A DNA stretch of 64,000 bases from Paenibacillus hemerocallicola (GCF_006265175.1 NZ_VDCQ01000001.1:186001-250000); one strand, 5' to 3'. Shown: positions 20,048 through 29,131, numbered from the stretch's first letter. Numbers and translations: made by a program. The notes: generated by a model from the letters alone, not told the origin.

Positions 20048-20791
20048 ATGATCATCGATATGCATACGCACGTCTGGGGCGGCAGGTACGAGCCGCATAC
20101 CCATGATTTGATCGCGAATTGCGAACGGTACGGCATTGCCAAAATCATCGTTTCCGGAATCGCGCGGCAATATCCGAACGAGGCCGAAATCGAGCAGCAT
20201 AACAACGACATCGTCCGTTTCCGCAAGGAACGCCCTGATTTGGTCGAAGGATACGTGTACGCCAATCCGCGCCATGCGAATGCGGAGGACGCGCTTCGAC
20301 GCGGTATCGAAGACGATGGAATGGTCGGACTGAAGCTGTGGATCGCCTCTTACTGTGACGATCCTCTCGTTTATCCGCTGGTCGAGCGCTGCATCCGGCT
20401 GGATGTGCCGATTCTGCTGCATGCCTTTCACAAAGCCGTCAATCAATTGCCTGACGAGACGACGGGCGAGCATGTAGCGAGGCTGGCCGACCGGTACCCC
20501 GAGGCTAAGCTGATCATGGCTCATTTGGGCGGCAACGCGTACCACGGCATCAAGGCGGTCCGCGATAAGCCGAACGTATGGACCGACTTTTCCGGCTCCC
20601 TGTTCGGCAGGGAAGACATCGATTATGCCGTGAGCCAGCTCGGCTCCGACCGGGTGTTGTTCGGCTCGGATATGCCAGGCTGCTCGTTCATTACGAATTA
20701 TGCCCAGGTTCAGGAAGCGGATTTGACACCGCGTCAAAGGGAAGACATTTATTCGAACAATGCCATAAAGCTGTTCCGGCTGAGCATCTGA
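20048..20791 (+). CDS. Amidohydrolase-2 family TIM-barrel hydrolase
   Basis: Metal-dependent hydrolase or decarboxylase of the amidohydrolase-related group. MIIDMHTHVWG gives the HxH metal motif at residues 6-8. Later ligands are plausible in LLHAFHKAV and LIMAHLGGN, with FGSDMPGCSF as the late Asp motif. At 247 residues it is complete for this compact subfamily. Ribosome site GGGAGG precedes the ATG. The next gene (FAH-type hydrolase) starts 67 bp on, suggesting a second hydrolytic module of the same pathway, for instance lactone or cyclic amide opening. Confidence 0.85.
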   Translation: MIIDMHTHVWGGRYEPHTHDLIANCERYGIAKIIVSGIARQYPNEAEIEQHNNDIVRFRKERPDLVEGYVYANPRHANAEDALRRGIEDDGMVGLKLWIASYCDDPLVYPLVERCIRLDVPILLHAFHKAVNQLPDETTGEHVARLADRYPEAKLIMAHLGGNAYHGIKAVRDKPNVWTDFSGSLFGREDIDYAVSQLGSDRVLFGSDMPGCSFITNYAQVQEADLTPRQREDIYSNNAIKLFRLSI

Positions 20792-20857
20792 CATTTCGAG
20801 GCGCGGCGGACAAGCTGGGATTGGACGGAAAATTGCCAAACGGGGGAGGACTTAACG

Positions 20858-21751
20858 GTGAAATTCGTCACTATTCAAACGAATAACGAGAACCATTTGG
20901 GCGTGAAAACCGATCGCGGCATTTTGAACGTAACGGCCGCAGCCCGTTCGGGCAAAGGAAGCTCGCTTCCGGTAACGGTACATGAGCTGATCGAAGGCGG
21001 AGCGGCTGCCCGGCAAGCGATAGAGTCGCTCGTGCGCGAAGCGGAGTCGGATTCCGCGGCATGGCTGAATGCCGATTCGGTCGTTTACGGCCCGTGCGTA
21101 ACACGTCCGGAGAAATTGATTTGCGTCGGTCTGAACTACCGCAAGCATGCGGAGGAAACGAACGCGAAAATTCCGGAGTACCCGATTTTGTTCAACAAAT
21201 TCAACAATACGTTAACCGGTCATGGTCACGACGTCGAGCTGCCGATCACGTCCAAGGAAGTGGATTACGAGGCGGAGCTCGCCATCGTCATTGGCCGCCC
21301 GACGAAGCATGTCAGCGAGGAGGAAGCGCTCGATTACGTATTCGGCTACTGTGTCGTCAACGACTTGTCCGCCCGCGACCTGCAGCTGCGCACGAACCAA
21401 TGGATGCTCGGCAAAGTATGCGACGGCTTTTCGCCGCTCGGACCGGAGCTTGTCACCGCGGACGAGATTTCCGACCCGAACAACCTGCGGATCAGCTGCC
21501 ATGTGAACGGGGAGCAGCGCCAAAACTCCAACACGTCCGACATGATTTTCAACTGTAAACAAATTATTAGCTACTTGTCCCGCCATCTTACGCTGAAACC
21601 GGGCGACGTTATTTTGACCGGCACGCCGGAAGGGGTCGTTCTCGGATATCCGCCGGAGAAGCGCGTCTACCTGCAGCCGGGCGATGTCGTCACCGTGTCG
21701 ATCGAGAAGCTCGGATCCATTACGAACAAGATGGTCGCGGAGAAGGTTTAA
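20858..21751 (+). CDS. Fumarylacetoacetate hydrolase (FAH) family protein
   Basis: FAH-fold hydrolases cleave C-C bonds in acylpyruvates or dehydrate/hydrate related oxo acids. The C-terminal catalytic domain begins with KLICVGLNYRKHAEET and shows the metal ligands in DYEAELAIVIG and GYCVVNDLSARDLQ, plus LTGTPEGVVLGY. The 297-residue length with an N-terminal cap is typical. The start is the GTG after GGGGAGGACTTAACG. It is the last gene before a strong terminator, closing the catabolic block that begins at 12665. Confidence 0.92.
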   Translation: MKFVTIQTNNENHLGVKTDRGILNVTAAARSGKGSSLPVTVHELIEGGAAARQAIESLVREAESDSAAWLNADSVVYGPCVTRPEKLICVGLNYRKHAEETNAKIPEYPILFNKFNNTLTGHGHDVELPITSKEVDYEAELAIVIGRPTKHVSEEEALDYVFGYCVVNDLSARDLQLRTNQWMLGKVCDGFSPLGPELVTADEISDPNNLRISCHVNGEQRQNSNTSDMIFNCKQIISYLSRHLTLKPGDVILTGTPEGVVLGYPPEKRVYLQPGDVVTVSIEKLGSITNKMVAEKV

Positions 21752-21786
21752 AGGTCGGAACGAGTATGTATCGGTTAACAATCAGG

Positions 21787-21816
21787 AAAGCACCTTCATG
21801 CGAAGGTGCTTTTTTT
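21787..21816 (+). terminator. Strong Rho-independent terminator
   Basis: AAAGCACCTTC / GAAGGTGCTTT stem with an ATGC loop and seven or more T. It ends the catabolic gene block. Confidence 0.95.
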
Positions 21817-21876
21817 GACGTTTGTTTCATATTAATATTGGAAGCGATTACATTCAGGAGAGGAGTCGTTGTTCCC

Positions 21877-22035
21877 ATGGGCTTGTTTCTAATCTGCATG
21901 ATGGGATGTCTGGCGTTTTTTGGCGTTGTCATATTGCTTATATACCGTTGGATCGAAGCGGATACGTATGAGTATGACATGCGGTATATTTGGGACTTTC
22001 ATCGGGTTACATTGGAACAGATGGAATTCAAGTAA
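21877..22035 (+). CDS. Small single-span membrane protein
   Basis: A 52-residue peptide, MGLFLICMMGCLAFFGVVI..., with one clear hydrophobic segment at about residues 2-22 and a polar, acidic C-terminus (WIEADTYEYDMRY). Not recognised as a family. The ATG is placed about 11 nt after GGAGAGGAG. It stands alone between two terminators (21787-21816 and 22161-22196), so it is probably a real monocistronic gene. Confidence 0.55.
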   Translation: MGLFLICMMGCLAFFGVVILLIYRWIEADTYEYDMRYIWDFHRVTLEQMEFK

Positions 22036-22408
22036 AGGGAAGGACGGACAACGACGACCTGCGATTGGAAAGGCAAACATGTGGTTCAAACGTCATCCTG
22101 CAGTGCCACTATGCGTTTAGTGCGCTTGAGCGTAAAATTCGGAAAGTTGAGGCAGACCCGGGCTGTACGGCGAAAGGACCGTGCGGCCTATTTTTTATGC
22201 GACGAATCCGGGGGAGGTTATGCTCTCGTCGGTTGGAGTGCATCCGAGCCGGGAGATTGGACCTGGAGGGAACAGCGAAAATCGGTTCCACGCATAATCG
22301 GATTGATTTAACATATAATGGGTGCTACTATGAGTATGAGGGACGTAAAAAGTCCTATAGGGACGTATTATGTCCCAATTATCGAAAATTGGGAGTGACG
22401 CCAACGTG
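22036..22408. other. Gap without a clear gene
   Basis: About 370 bp. It holds the terminator at 22161-22196 and a TATAAT hexamer at 22314-22319 that may be the -10 box for the Nudix gene; the matching -35 region is weak. No convincing coding frame is seen. Confidence 0.5.
22161..22196 (+). terminator. Rho-independent terminator
   Basis: GGCTGTACGG pairs with CCGTGCGGCC over 10 bp (two G-T pairs), with an 8-nt loop and TATTTTTTA after it. It follows the small membrane peptide gene by 125 bp. Confidence 0.75.
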
Positions 22409-22960
22409 ATGTTGTATCCCGAAATCGTATTGCCGCGACTGCGTTATCGGTTTTGTCCAATGTGCAGGGAAGCTCTTGCGAAAAAGATTTTGAACGATGA
22501 TGATTTGGAGCGGGTATGCTGCCTCTCGTGCGGCTGGGTCCATTACCCGACGAACGCGATGGGAGTCATCATTATCGTTGCGGTAGAGGACCGCATCGTC
22601 GCGATTTTACCGCCGAGTGCGCCGAAAGAGTATCCGGCGGCTTTGCCGGGGGGGCATGGAGAGTATTGGGAGTCTCCGGAGGAAGCGGCCGTTCGGGAAG
22701 CCTATGAGGAAACCGGATTTCATGTTGCGATTACGGAGTTGCTGGGTTGGGGCTTTAACAAAAATGCAGGTTATCCCGGACCGATGCTCCATTTTTACTA
22801 TGAAGCGAAGGCGATCGGAGGGAGTGCGAGAGACAGCGAGGAGGGGCGCGTACACTTATACCGGCCGGACCAATTTCCGCCGATATCCCCGCAGCGCGGA
22901 GGCAGCAGGAGGACGATGGAGCTGTATTTGGAGCGAAAGAAATATCGTTCGCCCTTGTGA
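22409..22960 (+). CDS. Nudix hydrolase with N-terminal zinc ribbon
   Basis: Hydrolyses a nucleoside-diphosphate-linked or related pyrophosphate substrate. CPMC (near residue 12) and CCLSCGW (near 31) form a small zinc ribbon, as in NudC/YjhB-like proteins. The Nudix box is read as GEYWESPEEAAVREAYEETG, including REAYEETG. The product has 183 residues. The start is ATG 22409 (GTG 22406 is equally possible) because GGGAGTGA lies 10-13 nt upstream; an upstream in-frame ATG at 22370 lacks a ribosome site. Substrate unknown. Confidence 0.88.
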   Translation: MLYPEIVLPRLRYRFCPMCREALAKKILNDDDLERVCCLSCGWVHYPTNAMGVIIIVAVEDRIVAILPPSAPKEYPAALPGGHGEYWESPEEAAVREAYEETGFHVAITELLGWGFNKNAGYPGPMLHFYYEAKAIGGSARDSEEGRVHLYRPDQFPPISPQRGGSRRTMELYLERKKYRSPL

Positions 22961-23041
22961 GGGCGATCCGACTCCCGGGGGATATCAGCTCAGCTCGGAA
23001 ACCGGACCTATGAGGATAACAAATAGGCTACACCGTATGGC

Positions 23042-23689
23042 TCAGGAGGCTGTACCTGGCATCGGCAGCACATAGAACAGAATTGCAACGAAATGGCAGA
23101 CGCTTCCGCCGATGACGAACGTATGCCAAATCGCATGATGATAAGGAATTTTGCGCCAAATGAAAAAAACGGTCCCGACCGTGTAGAAAATGCCTCCGCC
23201 TACCAGCCACAGCAAGCCGTTCCAAGGAAGCTGCTCATAGAGCGGTTTAATGGCGAACACGATCAGCCAACCCATGGCGATGTAGAATACCGTAGAGAGC
23301 ATGATGAACCTGCTGACGAAATATGCCTTGAAAATGATTCCTGCTACCGCCAAGCCCCAGACGATACCGAATATGGTCCAGCCGAGCGGGCCGCGGAGCG
23401 TAACGAGAAGGAAGGGCGTATACGTTCCGGCGATTAGCAAATAGATGGCGGAATAGTCCAAAATCTCGAAGATGTCCTTCACTTTTCCTTCGCGAAAGCT
23501 GTGCAGCAGCGTGGAGCAGGTGTAGAGCAGAACGAGAGTCGTGCCGAAAATGCTGAAGCTGACAATGTGCCACACGTCGCCGTGCAGGCTGGCGAACACG
23601 ACCAGTATGGCAAGCGCAGCCGCGCTCAGCATAGCGCCTATGCCGTGACTGATCGCGTTGGCGATTTCTTCGCGAACCGAATACTTCAT
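23042..23689 (-). CDS. Hemolysin III family (PAQR-like) membrane protein
   Basis: A 215-residue protein with seven hydrophobic segments and the family landmarks EEIANAISHGIGA near the N-terminus, STLLHSFREGKVK, YSAIYLLIAGTYTPF, and the C-terminal HAIWHTFVIGGSVCHF with conserved histidines for metal binding. Despite the name, most bacterial members are not proven toxins; a PAQR-like hydrolase fold is assumed. A GAGGGGAG ribosome site precedes the ATG. It is divergent from the MBL hydrolase gene. Confidence 0.92.
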   Translation of the reverse strand: MKYSVREEIANAISHGIGAMLSAAALAILVVFASLHGDVWHIVSFSIFGTTLVLLYTCSTLLHSFREGKVKDIFEILDYSAIYLLIAGTYTPFLLVTLRGPLGWTIFGIVWGLAVAGIIFKAYFVSRFIMLSTVFYIAMGWLIVFAIKPLYEQLPWNGLLWLVGGGIFYTVGTVFFIWRKIPYHHAIWHTFVIGGSVCHFVAILFYVLPMPGTAS

Positions 23690-23855
23690 CGATAACTCCC
23701 CTCGCTTACTGTGATTTGGTTTTATTTTAGCTTATTGGAGCGCGGAAGGAAAGAAACGCTGACTTTGCCAAGCCCGCAATCGGCAATCGGCATTTTTTGC
23801 AACCGGAGCGTGCGAAATCCCGTATGAAAGGTAGCAGTGGAAAGGAGTATTGACC

Positions 23856-24803
23856 GTGGCAAGCTATAACAATATGGGTGGAGCGCCGAAACGCGCGACA
23901 TTTCGCGATTTGCGGGCATGGCGGAAGGAACGCAAAGCGAAGGTGAAAGATTTGTCGTTTGTGGTTCCCAGTTCGCCTTCCGATCCGACAGAGCTCGAAT
24001 CGTATGCGGAAACTCCCCGATTCGCATGGGTCGGACATTCCACCTTTTTACTCCAATCGGGCGGTATGAACATACTGACCGACCCGGTATGGGCGGAACG
24101 GATGGGCTTCGAGCGACGGCTTTCCCCGCCCGGAATCGCGGTGGAGCATCTGCCCGATATCGATATCGTTCTGCTGTCGCACAGCCATTACGATCATCTG
24201 CACATCCCTTCATTGCGTTTTTTGAAAGGCAATCCGATCCATCTCGTTCCGGAGGGCGTAGGCAGCTTGCTACTGCGAAAAGGTCTGTCCAACGTGAAGC
24301 AGTTCGGCTGGTGGGAAAGTGCGAAGGTCGGCAAGCTGGCCTTTACATTCGTGCCGGCCGAGCACTGGACCCGCAGAACGTTATGGGATATGAATCGTTC
24401 CCATTGGGGCGGCTGGATAATCGAGACGGGACGGGACGAAGAGGAAGAGAGCCGGTTGGATGCGAAGAAGACCGTTTATTTTGCCGGCGATTCCGGTTAC
24501 TTTCCCGGATTTGCGGAAATCGGGAAGCGATTCCCCGCAATCGATATCGCGCTAATGCCGATCGGGGCTTACGAGCCGGAATGGTTCATGGCTCCTCAGC
24601 ACGTCTCTCCGGAACAAGCGGTTCAAGCATTCATGGACGTAGGGGCGACCACCTTCGTGCCGATGCACTATGGTGCGTTCCGTCTGGCGGACGATACGCC
24701 GAGAGAGGCGCTGGACAGGCTGCATGCCGCTTGGCAAGCGAACGGATTAAGCTCCGGGAGACTGCTCGTGCCCAAGCTTGGAGAACTGGTTCCGATCCAT
24801 TAG
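23856..24803 (+). CDS. MBL-fold metallohydrolase (NAPE-PLD/RomA-like)
   Basis: A 315-residue metallo-beta-lactamase-fold enzyme. The HxHxDH motif is seen as SHSHYDHLHIPSL; other ligands are FVPAEHWTRR, YFAGDSGYFPGF and VPMHYGAF. The N-terminus PRFAWVGHSTFLLQSGGMNI is typical of the NAPE-PLD/UlaG side of the family, which hydrolyses phosphodiester or lactone bonds. The GTG at 23856 is chosen for its 8-nt spacing to AAAGGAG; the TTG at 23850 is too close. It is followed by a shared convergent terminator. Confidence 0.88.
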   Translation: MASYNNMGGAPKRATFRDLRAWRKERKAKVKDLSFVVPSSPSDPTELESYAETPRFAWVGHSTFLLQSGGMNILTDPVWAERMGFERRLSPPGIAVEHLPDIDIVLLSHSHYDHLHIPSLRFLKGNPIHLVPEGVGSLLLRKGLSNVKQFGWWESAKVGKLAFTFVPAEHWTRRTLWDMNRSHWGGWIIETGRDEEEESRLDAKKTVYFAGDSGYFPGFAEIGKRFPAIDIALMPIGAYEPEWFMAPQHVSPEQAVQAFMDVGATTFVPMHYGAFRLADDTPREALDRLHAAWQANGLSSGRLLVPKLGELVPIH

Positions 24804-24838
24804 CGGGCGAGTGTCGGAAGGTTTGGTGAGATTAAAGC

Positions 24839-24879
24839 AAAGAGGCTTCGGGGTCCGATCGGTCCCAAAGCCTCTTTTT
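24839..24879. terminator. Bidirectional terminator between convergent genes
   Basis: AAAGAGGCTT and AAGCCTCTTT flank an inner GC-rich stem, with T runs on both strands. It serves the MBL hydrolase on the plus strand and helD on the minus strand. Confidence 0.92.
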
Positions 24880-24889
24880 CGTTATCGGG

Positions 24890-27049
24890 TCATGCCTCGA
24901 TATGCTTGACGAACTCGTCGTCCGTTCCTGCGATCAAGGAGGACGGCTTTCCGGCGTACATGACCCACAAATCGTGCAGCGCCCGGGTACAGCCTACGTA
25001 CATCAGCTTGGCGTCGTGTTCATTGGCTCCGTAATGTTCCTCGTCCGCGTCGATCAGGATGACCGCGTCGAACTCGAGCCCTTTGGCGAGATGGACCGGG
25101 ACGACGGATAAGCCGCCTTCGTATTTTTGCCGCTGGGCGTCGATCAGCGTCGCCGATATGTCCTCGTGGAGCAGCGCGGTATGCAGCTGCTTGCACTCCT
25201 GCTCGGTTCGGCCGATCACCGCAATCGTGGAAGCGGGCCCGCTCTCCAATTTGCGCAGCGCTCGAACGATCGTATCGGTTCGCCGCTTCCGGTCATGGCA
25301 TAGCATCTTCACTTTCTCGCCGCTGCGGAAAACGGGAACCGCCTGCATCGCGTCCGGTATGCCGTTTGCCAGGACGGCATTAGCGAAACGGATAATTTCC
25401 ATCGTGGATCGGTAGCTTCTCTCCATCGTGAAATAAGCGCGATCGTCCGCCTCGAACAGGCTCAGAAATTCGTCCCACGATCGGATTCCTTTGTAAGCGT
25501 GAATGCCCTGGGACATGTCGCCCAATATCGTAAACGATCCGCTCTTGACGTGGTTGTTAAGCAGCGCTACTTGAAAAGGCGAAAAATCTTGAGCCTCGTC
25601 GATTACGACGTGGTCGAACGTGCGGTCGCCGTCAATACCGTACAAGCCGTTATAGATCAGCATCATCGGTGCAAGATCTTCGGGATAAACCTTGTTTTTG
25701 CGGAATGCAAGTACCGATTCCTCCGCCACCTGAGCCGGGATGGTCAAATCTCCGAGCGTTCTTGACGATGCGCCGTCTTCGCGGGCCGAATTGGGGAAGA
25801 GCGAACGGTAAAAGGCAAAGGGCGTATCGTCCGGCCATGTTTTCCAGAACGTTTTCAGCTTTTGCGTCGCTTTCTTTTTGCGTTCCTTCCGAACGTTCGG
25901 GTCACGCGTCTCGTTCAGCTCCATTTCGAGCCAGCGTTTGATTCTTCCTTCGACGCGTTCCTTCCGTTTCATTAGAGGGTAGTGACGGTATTCCTCATGG
26001 AACCATTCCCGCATTTTGTCGGCAGAGCATTTCGCGCCAGGCCATGGCTCGAAGTCCGACTCTGGGACAAAACAGCGTTCGAAATCCGCGAGGGCGCCCC
26101 GTATCGCTTGCATGAAGCGGAGCGAGCCTTTGAAGCGGCCAGGCGCCTCATCGTCGATAACCGGCTTTTCGCCTCCATAGGCGAACCATCGGGCCCGTCG
26201 ATCCGACTCGTCGGCCAGCGTGATCCGGTCGGCCAGCGTTTCCAGCGCCCAATCCTCGAACGTCGTCTGCTGGATATGGCCGACGCCCAGCTCCGGCAGA
26301 ACGGAGGAAATATAATCCAGAAACATCCGGTTCGGCGCCAATATGATCATTCGCTCGGCGCGGATTTGTTCGCGGTATTGATACAACAAATAGGCGAGTC
26401 GGTGCAGCGCGACGGTCGTTTTGCCGCTCCCGGCCACGCCTTGGATGACAAGCGCCGTATTTTTCGCGGAACGGATAATTTTGTCCTGTTCGGCCTGGAT
26501 CGTGGAAACGATGTCCCGCAGCTTGTTGTCCTTGTTCTCGCCGAGTCTGTACAGCAAAAATTCGTCGGTTACGGCCGGACTGTCGCTATTGCGGTCGTAC
26601 GTGTCGACGACGCGCTGCAATATTTGTTTGCGGATCACGAGATTCCGCTTTAAATAAACGAGTCCTTCGATCTCGCCGTCCGGCGCTTCATAGGAGGCAG
26701 GCCCTTCGCCGCCCGTAAACGAATAGAACAGGCTGGCTACGGGCGCCCGCCAATCGATGACGAGCGGTTCTCCGGACGTATCGTGGTCTACGCCGAATTT
26801 GCCGATATAGAGCTGACGGCTGGAAGCGTCCTTCGGCTCTTTGAAATCGAGCCTTCCGAAGTAGGGCTCGTCCGTGGCGCCGGATAAATTGTGGCGAGCC
26901 GTTTCGCGTATCGAGTCCAATACCTGCTCGGTCAAATTATCCCCGAAATACCGCGGAACCGATTGCAGCTCGCTTAGCTTCCGGTCGATCCATGCCGACG
27001 TATGCTCCAGCTTTTCCAATTCCTCTTGATAGGCACTTTGAATCTCCAA
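24890..27049 (-). CDS. helD: HelD: RNA polymerase recycling motor ATPase
   Basis: SF1-helicase-like ATPase that removes stalled or idle RNA polymerase from DNA. Length is 719 residues. The N-terminal coiled-coil arm (about 1-70) reads EELEKLEHTSAWIDRKL. The Walker A is GVAGSGKTTVALHRLAYLL at about 210. Walker B-like VVIDEAQDFSPFQ and the motif III region ILGDMSQGIHAYKG follow. The C-terminal motifs include SYRSTMEI and VHLAKGLEFDAVIL. The start is TTG 27049, since GGGAGGT lies 7 nt upstream and no better ATG exists. Single gene. Confidence 0.93.
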   Translation of the reverse strand: MEIQSAYQEELEKLEHTSAWIDRKLSELQSVPRYFGDNLTEQVLDSIRETARHNLSGATDEPYFGRLDFKEPKDASSRQLYIGKFGVDHDTSGEPLVIDWRAPVASLFYSFTGGEGPASYEAPDGEIEGLVYLKRNLVIRKQILQRVVDTYDRNSDSPAVTDEFLLYRLGENKDNKLRDIVSTIQAEQDKIIRSAKNTALVIQGVAGSGKTTVALHRLAYLLYQYREQIRAERMIILAPNRMFLDYISSVLPELGVGHIQQTTFEDWALETLADRITLADESDRRARWFAYGGEKPVIDDEAPGRFKGSLRFMQAIRGALADFERCFVPESDFEPWPGAKCSADKMREWFHEEYRHYPLMKRKERVEGRIKRWLEMELNETRDPNVRKERKKKATQKLKTFWKTWPDDTPFAFYRSLFPNSAREDGASSRTLGDLTIPAQVAEESVLAFRKNKVYPEDLAPMMLIYNGLYGIDGDRTFDHVVIDEAQDFSPFQVALLNNHVKSGSFTILGDMSQGIHAYKGIRSWDEFLSLFEADDRAYFTMERSYRSTMEIIRFANAVLANGIPDAMQAVPVFRSGEKVKMLCHDRKRRTDTIVRALRKLESGPASTIAVIGRTEQECKQLHTALLHEDISATLIDAQRQKYEGGLSVVPVHLAKGLEFDAVILIDADEEHYGANEHDAKLMYVGCTRALHDLWVMYAGKPSSLIAGTDDEFVKHIEA

Positions 27050-27357
27050 TTCAGTTACCTCCCAACCATCGGCTTGACGTTCCGGAACAAAGCCTGAGCC
27101 TGACCCTGACCCTTTCCTTCGAAGTACGGGAGGGGCTCTGACTTTGCTCCTACAAAAAACAGACCTTCATACTACCATACGAAGGAGCAAAAAGAAAATG
27201 CGAATTCGGCTATATCGGTTTTTTCCGGTTGCCGACGGTACGGCGCAGGCAAAAAAAGGAACGGCGTTCCTTAATTTTCGGTGAAAAAAATGGCAGACAA
27301 ACCGGCATGGTCCGGTTACAATGAGAAAGGAACAAAACCAAGCGGAGGGATTCATTC
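27050..27357. other. Divergent intergenic region with a 16-17 nt palindrome
   Basis: About 308 bp between helD and the sugar isomerase gene. It contains a short imperfect TGACCC/TGAGCC repeat near 27093-27113, a palindrome AAGGAACGGCGTTCCTT around 27256-27272 and a possible -10 box TACAAT near 27316. No coding frame is supported. Confidence 0.5.
27256..27272. promoter_or_regulatory. Candidate operator palindrome
   Basis: AAGGAACG-G-CGTTCCTT is a perfect inverted repeat with 8-bp arms, located about 45 nt upstream of a TACAAT -10 candidate for the sugar isomerase/RpiR operon. It could be an operator for the RpiR regulator encoded downstream, or simply a weak terminator; inference. Confidence 0.35.
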
Positions 27358-28221
27358 ATGAAAATCGGAGTAAGCACTTATAGCTTGTCCAGGGCAATCG
27401 CAGCCAAGGAATTCGACATTTTGGGAGCGATCCAATGGATCGCCGACAACGGCGGACAGCATGTCGAGATCGTGCCGATCGGCATTTCGCTGGATAGCGA
27501 TCCCGATCTGACGGACGCGATCGTGAACAAAGCGAAGGAAGTGGGAATCGACATTTCCAACTACGCCATCGGAGCCAAATTCATCGATCTGGACGAAGCC
27601 GGTTACCGAGCCGAGATTGACCGCGTGAAAAAGCACGTGGACGTCGCCAATCGTCTCGGCGTCAAAAGGATGCGCCATGACGTAGCGTCCAGACCGATTC
27701 CGGAGACGGGTACCGCCCAATTCGAGAAGGATTTCGATACGATCGTCAAGGCAAGCATGGAAATTGCCGATTATGCGAACCAATACGGCATCGTGACGAG
27801 CATCGAGAACCACGGTTTTCACGTTCAGGCGACCGAGCGCGTGCACCGGATCATCGAGGCGGTCAACCGTCCGAATTTCCGTCATACGATCGATATCGGC
27901 AACTTTTTGTGCGTAGACGAGAATCCGGTGTCGGCCGTCAAGAAGAGCGTATCGTACGCTTCGATGGTTCACCTGAAAGACTTTTATGTCCGTCCTTCTT
28001 ACCGCAATCCGGGAGAAGGCTGGTTCCGTACCTCGAGCGGCAACTATTTGCGCGGCGCGATCGTCGGCCAAGGCGATATCGATATGTATGAAGTGATCCG
28101 CGTCGTGAAAGCTTCCGGCTACGACGGATACGTGTCGATCGAGTTCGAAGGCAAAGAGGAATGCAAATGGGGGACGAAAGCGGCTATCGACAATGCGTTC
28201 CGCATCTGGAACGAAGTATAA
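27358..28221 (+). CDS. Sugar phosphate isomerase/epimerase family (xylose-isomerase-like TIM barrel)
   Basis: A 287-residue AP-endonuclease-2-type TIM barrel, predicted to isomerise or epimerise a sugar or inositol-type compound. Recognisable pieces: MKIGVSTYSLSRAI at the N-terminus, SIENHGFHVQ and HTIDIGNFLCVDENP with metal-ligand Glu/Asp/His, VHLKDFY, and YVSIEFEGKEE at the C-terminus. Ribosome site GGAGGG. It is followed by an RpiR-type regulator 18 bp later; the two form an operon that ends in a strong terminator. Confidence 0.88.
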   Translation: MKIGVSTYSLSRAIAAKEFDILGAIQWIADNGGQHVEIVPIGISLDSDPDLTDAIVNKAKEVGIDISNYAIGAKFIDLDEAGYRAEIDRVKKHVDVANRLGVKRMRHDVASRPIPETGTAQFEKDFDTIVKASMEIADYANQYGIVTSIENHGFHVQATERVHRIIEAVNRPNFRHTIDIGNFLCVDENPVSAVKKSVSYASMVHLKDFYVRPSYRNPGEGWFRTSSGNYLRGAIVGQGDIDMYEVIRVVKASGYDGYVSIEFEGKEECKWGTKAAIDNAFRIWNEV

Positions 28222-28239
28222 GCCGTTCGTGAAACTCGT

Positions 28240-29106
28240 ATGAAACATCCCAAAATTCCCGACCTGAACAATACGTTATTGAAAATATCGAGCATCTACA
28301 ATTCATTGACGAAATCGGAGCAGAAAGTCGCCGACGTCGTCATGAAGGAGCCGGAGGCCGCTGTTTTTTACACGATTACCGATTTGTCGGAAAAGTCGGG
28401 CGTAGGAGAAACGTCGGTCATCCGGTTTTGCCGCAAGCTCGGGTTCAAAGGCTATCAGGAATTCAAGCTGTCCGTGGCCCAAAACTTGTCGACTCCTTCG
28501 CAAAATATTCACGGCGACATTCAGGACCATGACGAGCTGTCCGTCGTCGTGAAAAAAATAAGCTCGATGAATCGGCAAAATATCGAGAATACGACGACGC
28601 TGCTCGACGAAGAAAGCTTGCGCAAGGCGATTGCGATCATCCGCGAGGCGAAGAAGCTGTATTTCTTCGGGGTCGGCTCCTCCGGTATCACGGCGCTTGA
28701 CGCCAAGTACCGGTTCATGCGGCTCGGCTACGATTGCTCGGCGGAGAATGATGCGCATATCATCGCGATGAATGCGGCGCTGCTGAAAAAGGGCGACGTC
28801 GTAATCGGAGTTTCTACGTCCGGCAGCACGAAGGATCTCGTCGATGCTCTGGAAATCGCCAGACGGAGAGGGGCTCGCATTTTATGCTTGACGAGCCATG
28901 CCCGTTCGCCGATTACACAGTTCGCTGACGTCGTCTTGTTGACCGCTTCTAAGGAAAGTCCGCTGCAAGGAGGTTCGTTCTCCTCCAAAATGTCGCAAAT
29001 CCATGCACTGGACGTCTTGTCCACAGCCGTTGCGCTCGGTCAAAAGGAGCGTACGTACGAGGCATTGGAGATGACGGCCAAGGCGGTGCTGGACAAACTG
29101 TATTGA
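28240..29106 (+). CDS. MurR/RpiR family transcriptional regulator
   Basis: A 288-residue regulator: N-terminal helix-turn-helix domain (about 20-90; ITDLSEKSGVGETSVIRFCRKLGFKGYQEF), then a SIS sugar-phosphate-binding domain (about 135-265; FFGVGSSGITALDAKYRFMR, VIGVSTSGSTKDLVDALEIA). The family senses phosphorylated sugars. It directly follows the sugar isomerase gene and probably controls it. ATG 28240 is used; a weak ribosome site precedes it. Confidence 0.92.
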   Translation: MKHPKIPDLNNTLLKISSIYNSLTKSEQKVADVVMKEPEAAVFYTITDLSEKSGVGETSVIRFCRKLGFKGYQEFKLSVAQNLSTPSQNIHGDIQDHDELSVVVKKISSMNRQNIENTTTLLDEESLRKAIAIIREAKKLYFFGVGSSGITALDAKYRFMRLGYDCSAENDAHIIAMNAALLKKGDVVIGVSTSGSTKDLVDALEIARRRGARILCLTSHARSPITQFADVVLLTASKESPLQGGSFSSKMSQIHALDVLSTAVALGQKERTYEALEMTAKAVLDKLY

Positions 29107-29131
29107 GCATGCTGTACGGCAAAATGCTTGC

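Noticed and set aside
27093-27113. Short TGACCC/TGAGCC repeats near helD
   Set aside because: Only three imperfect copies; no known function or wider structure.
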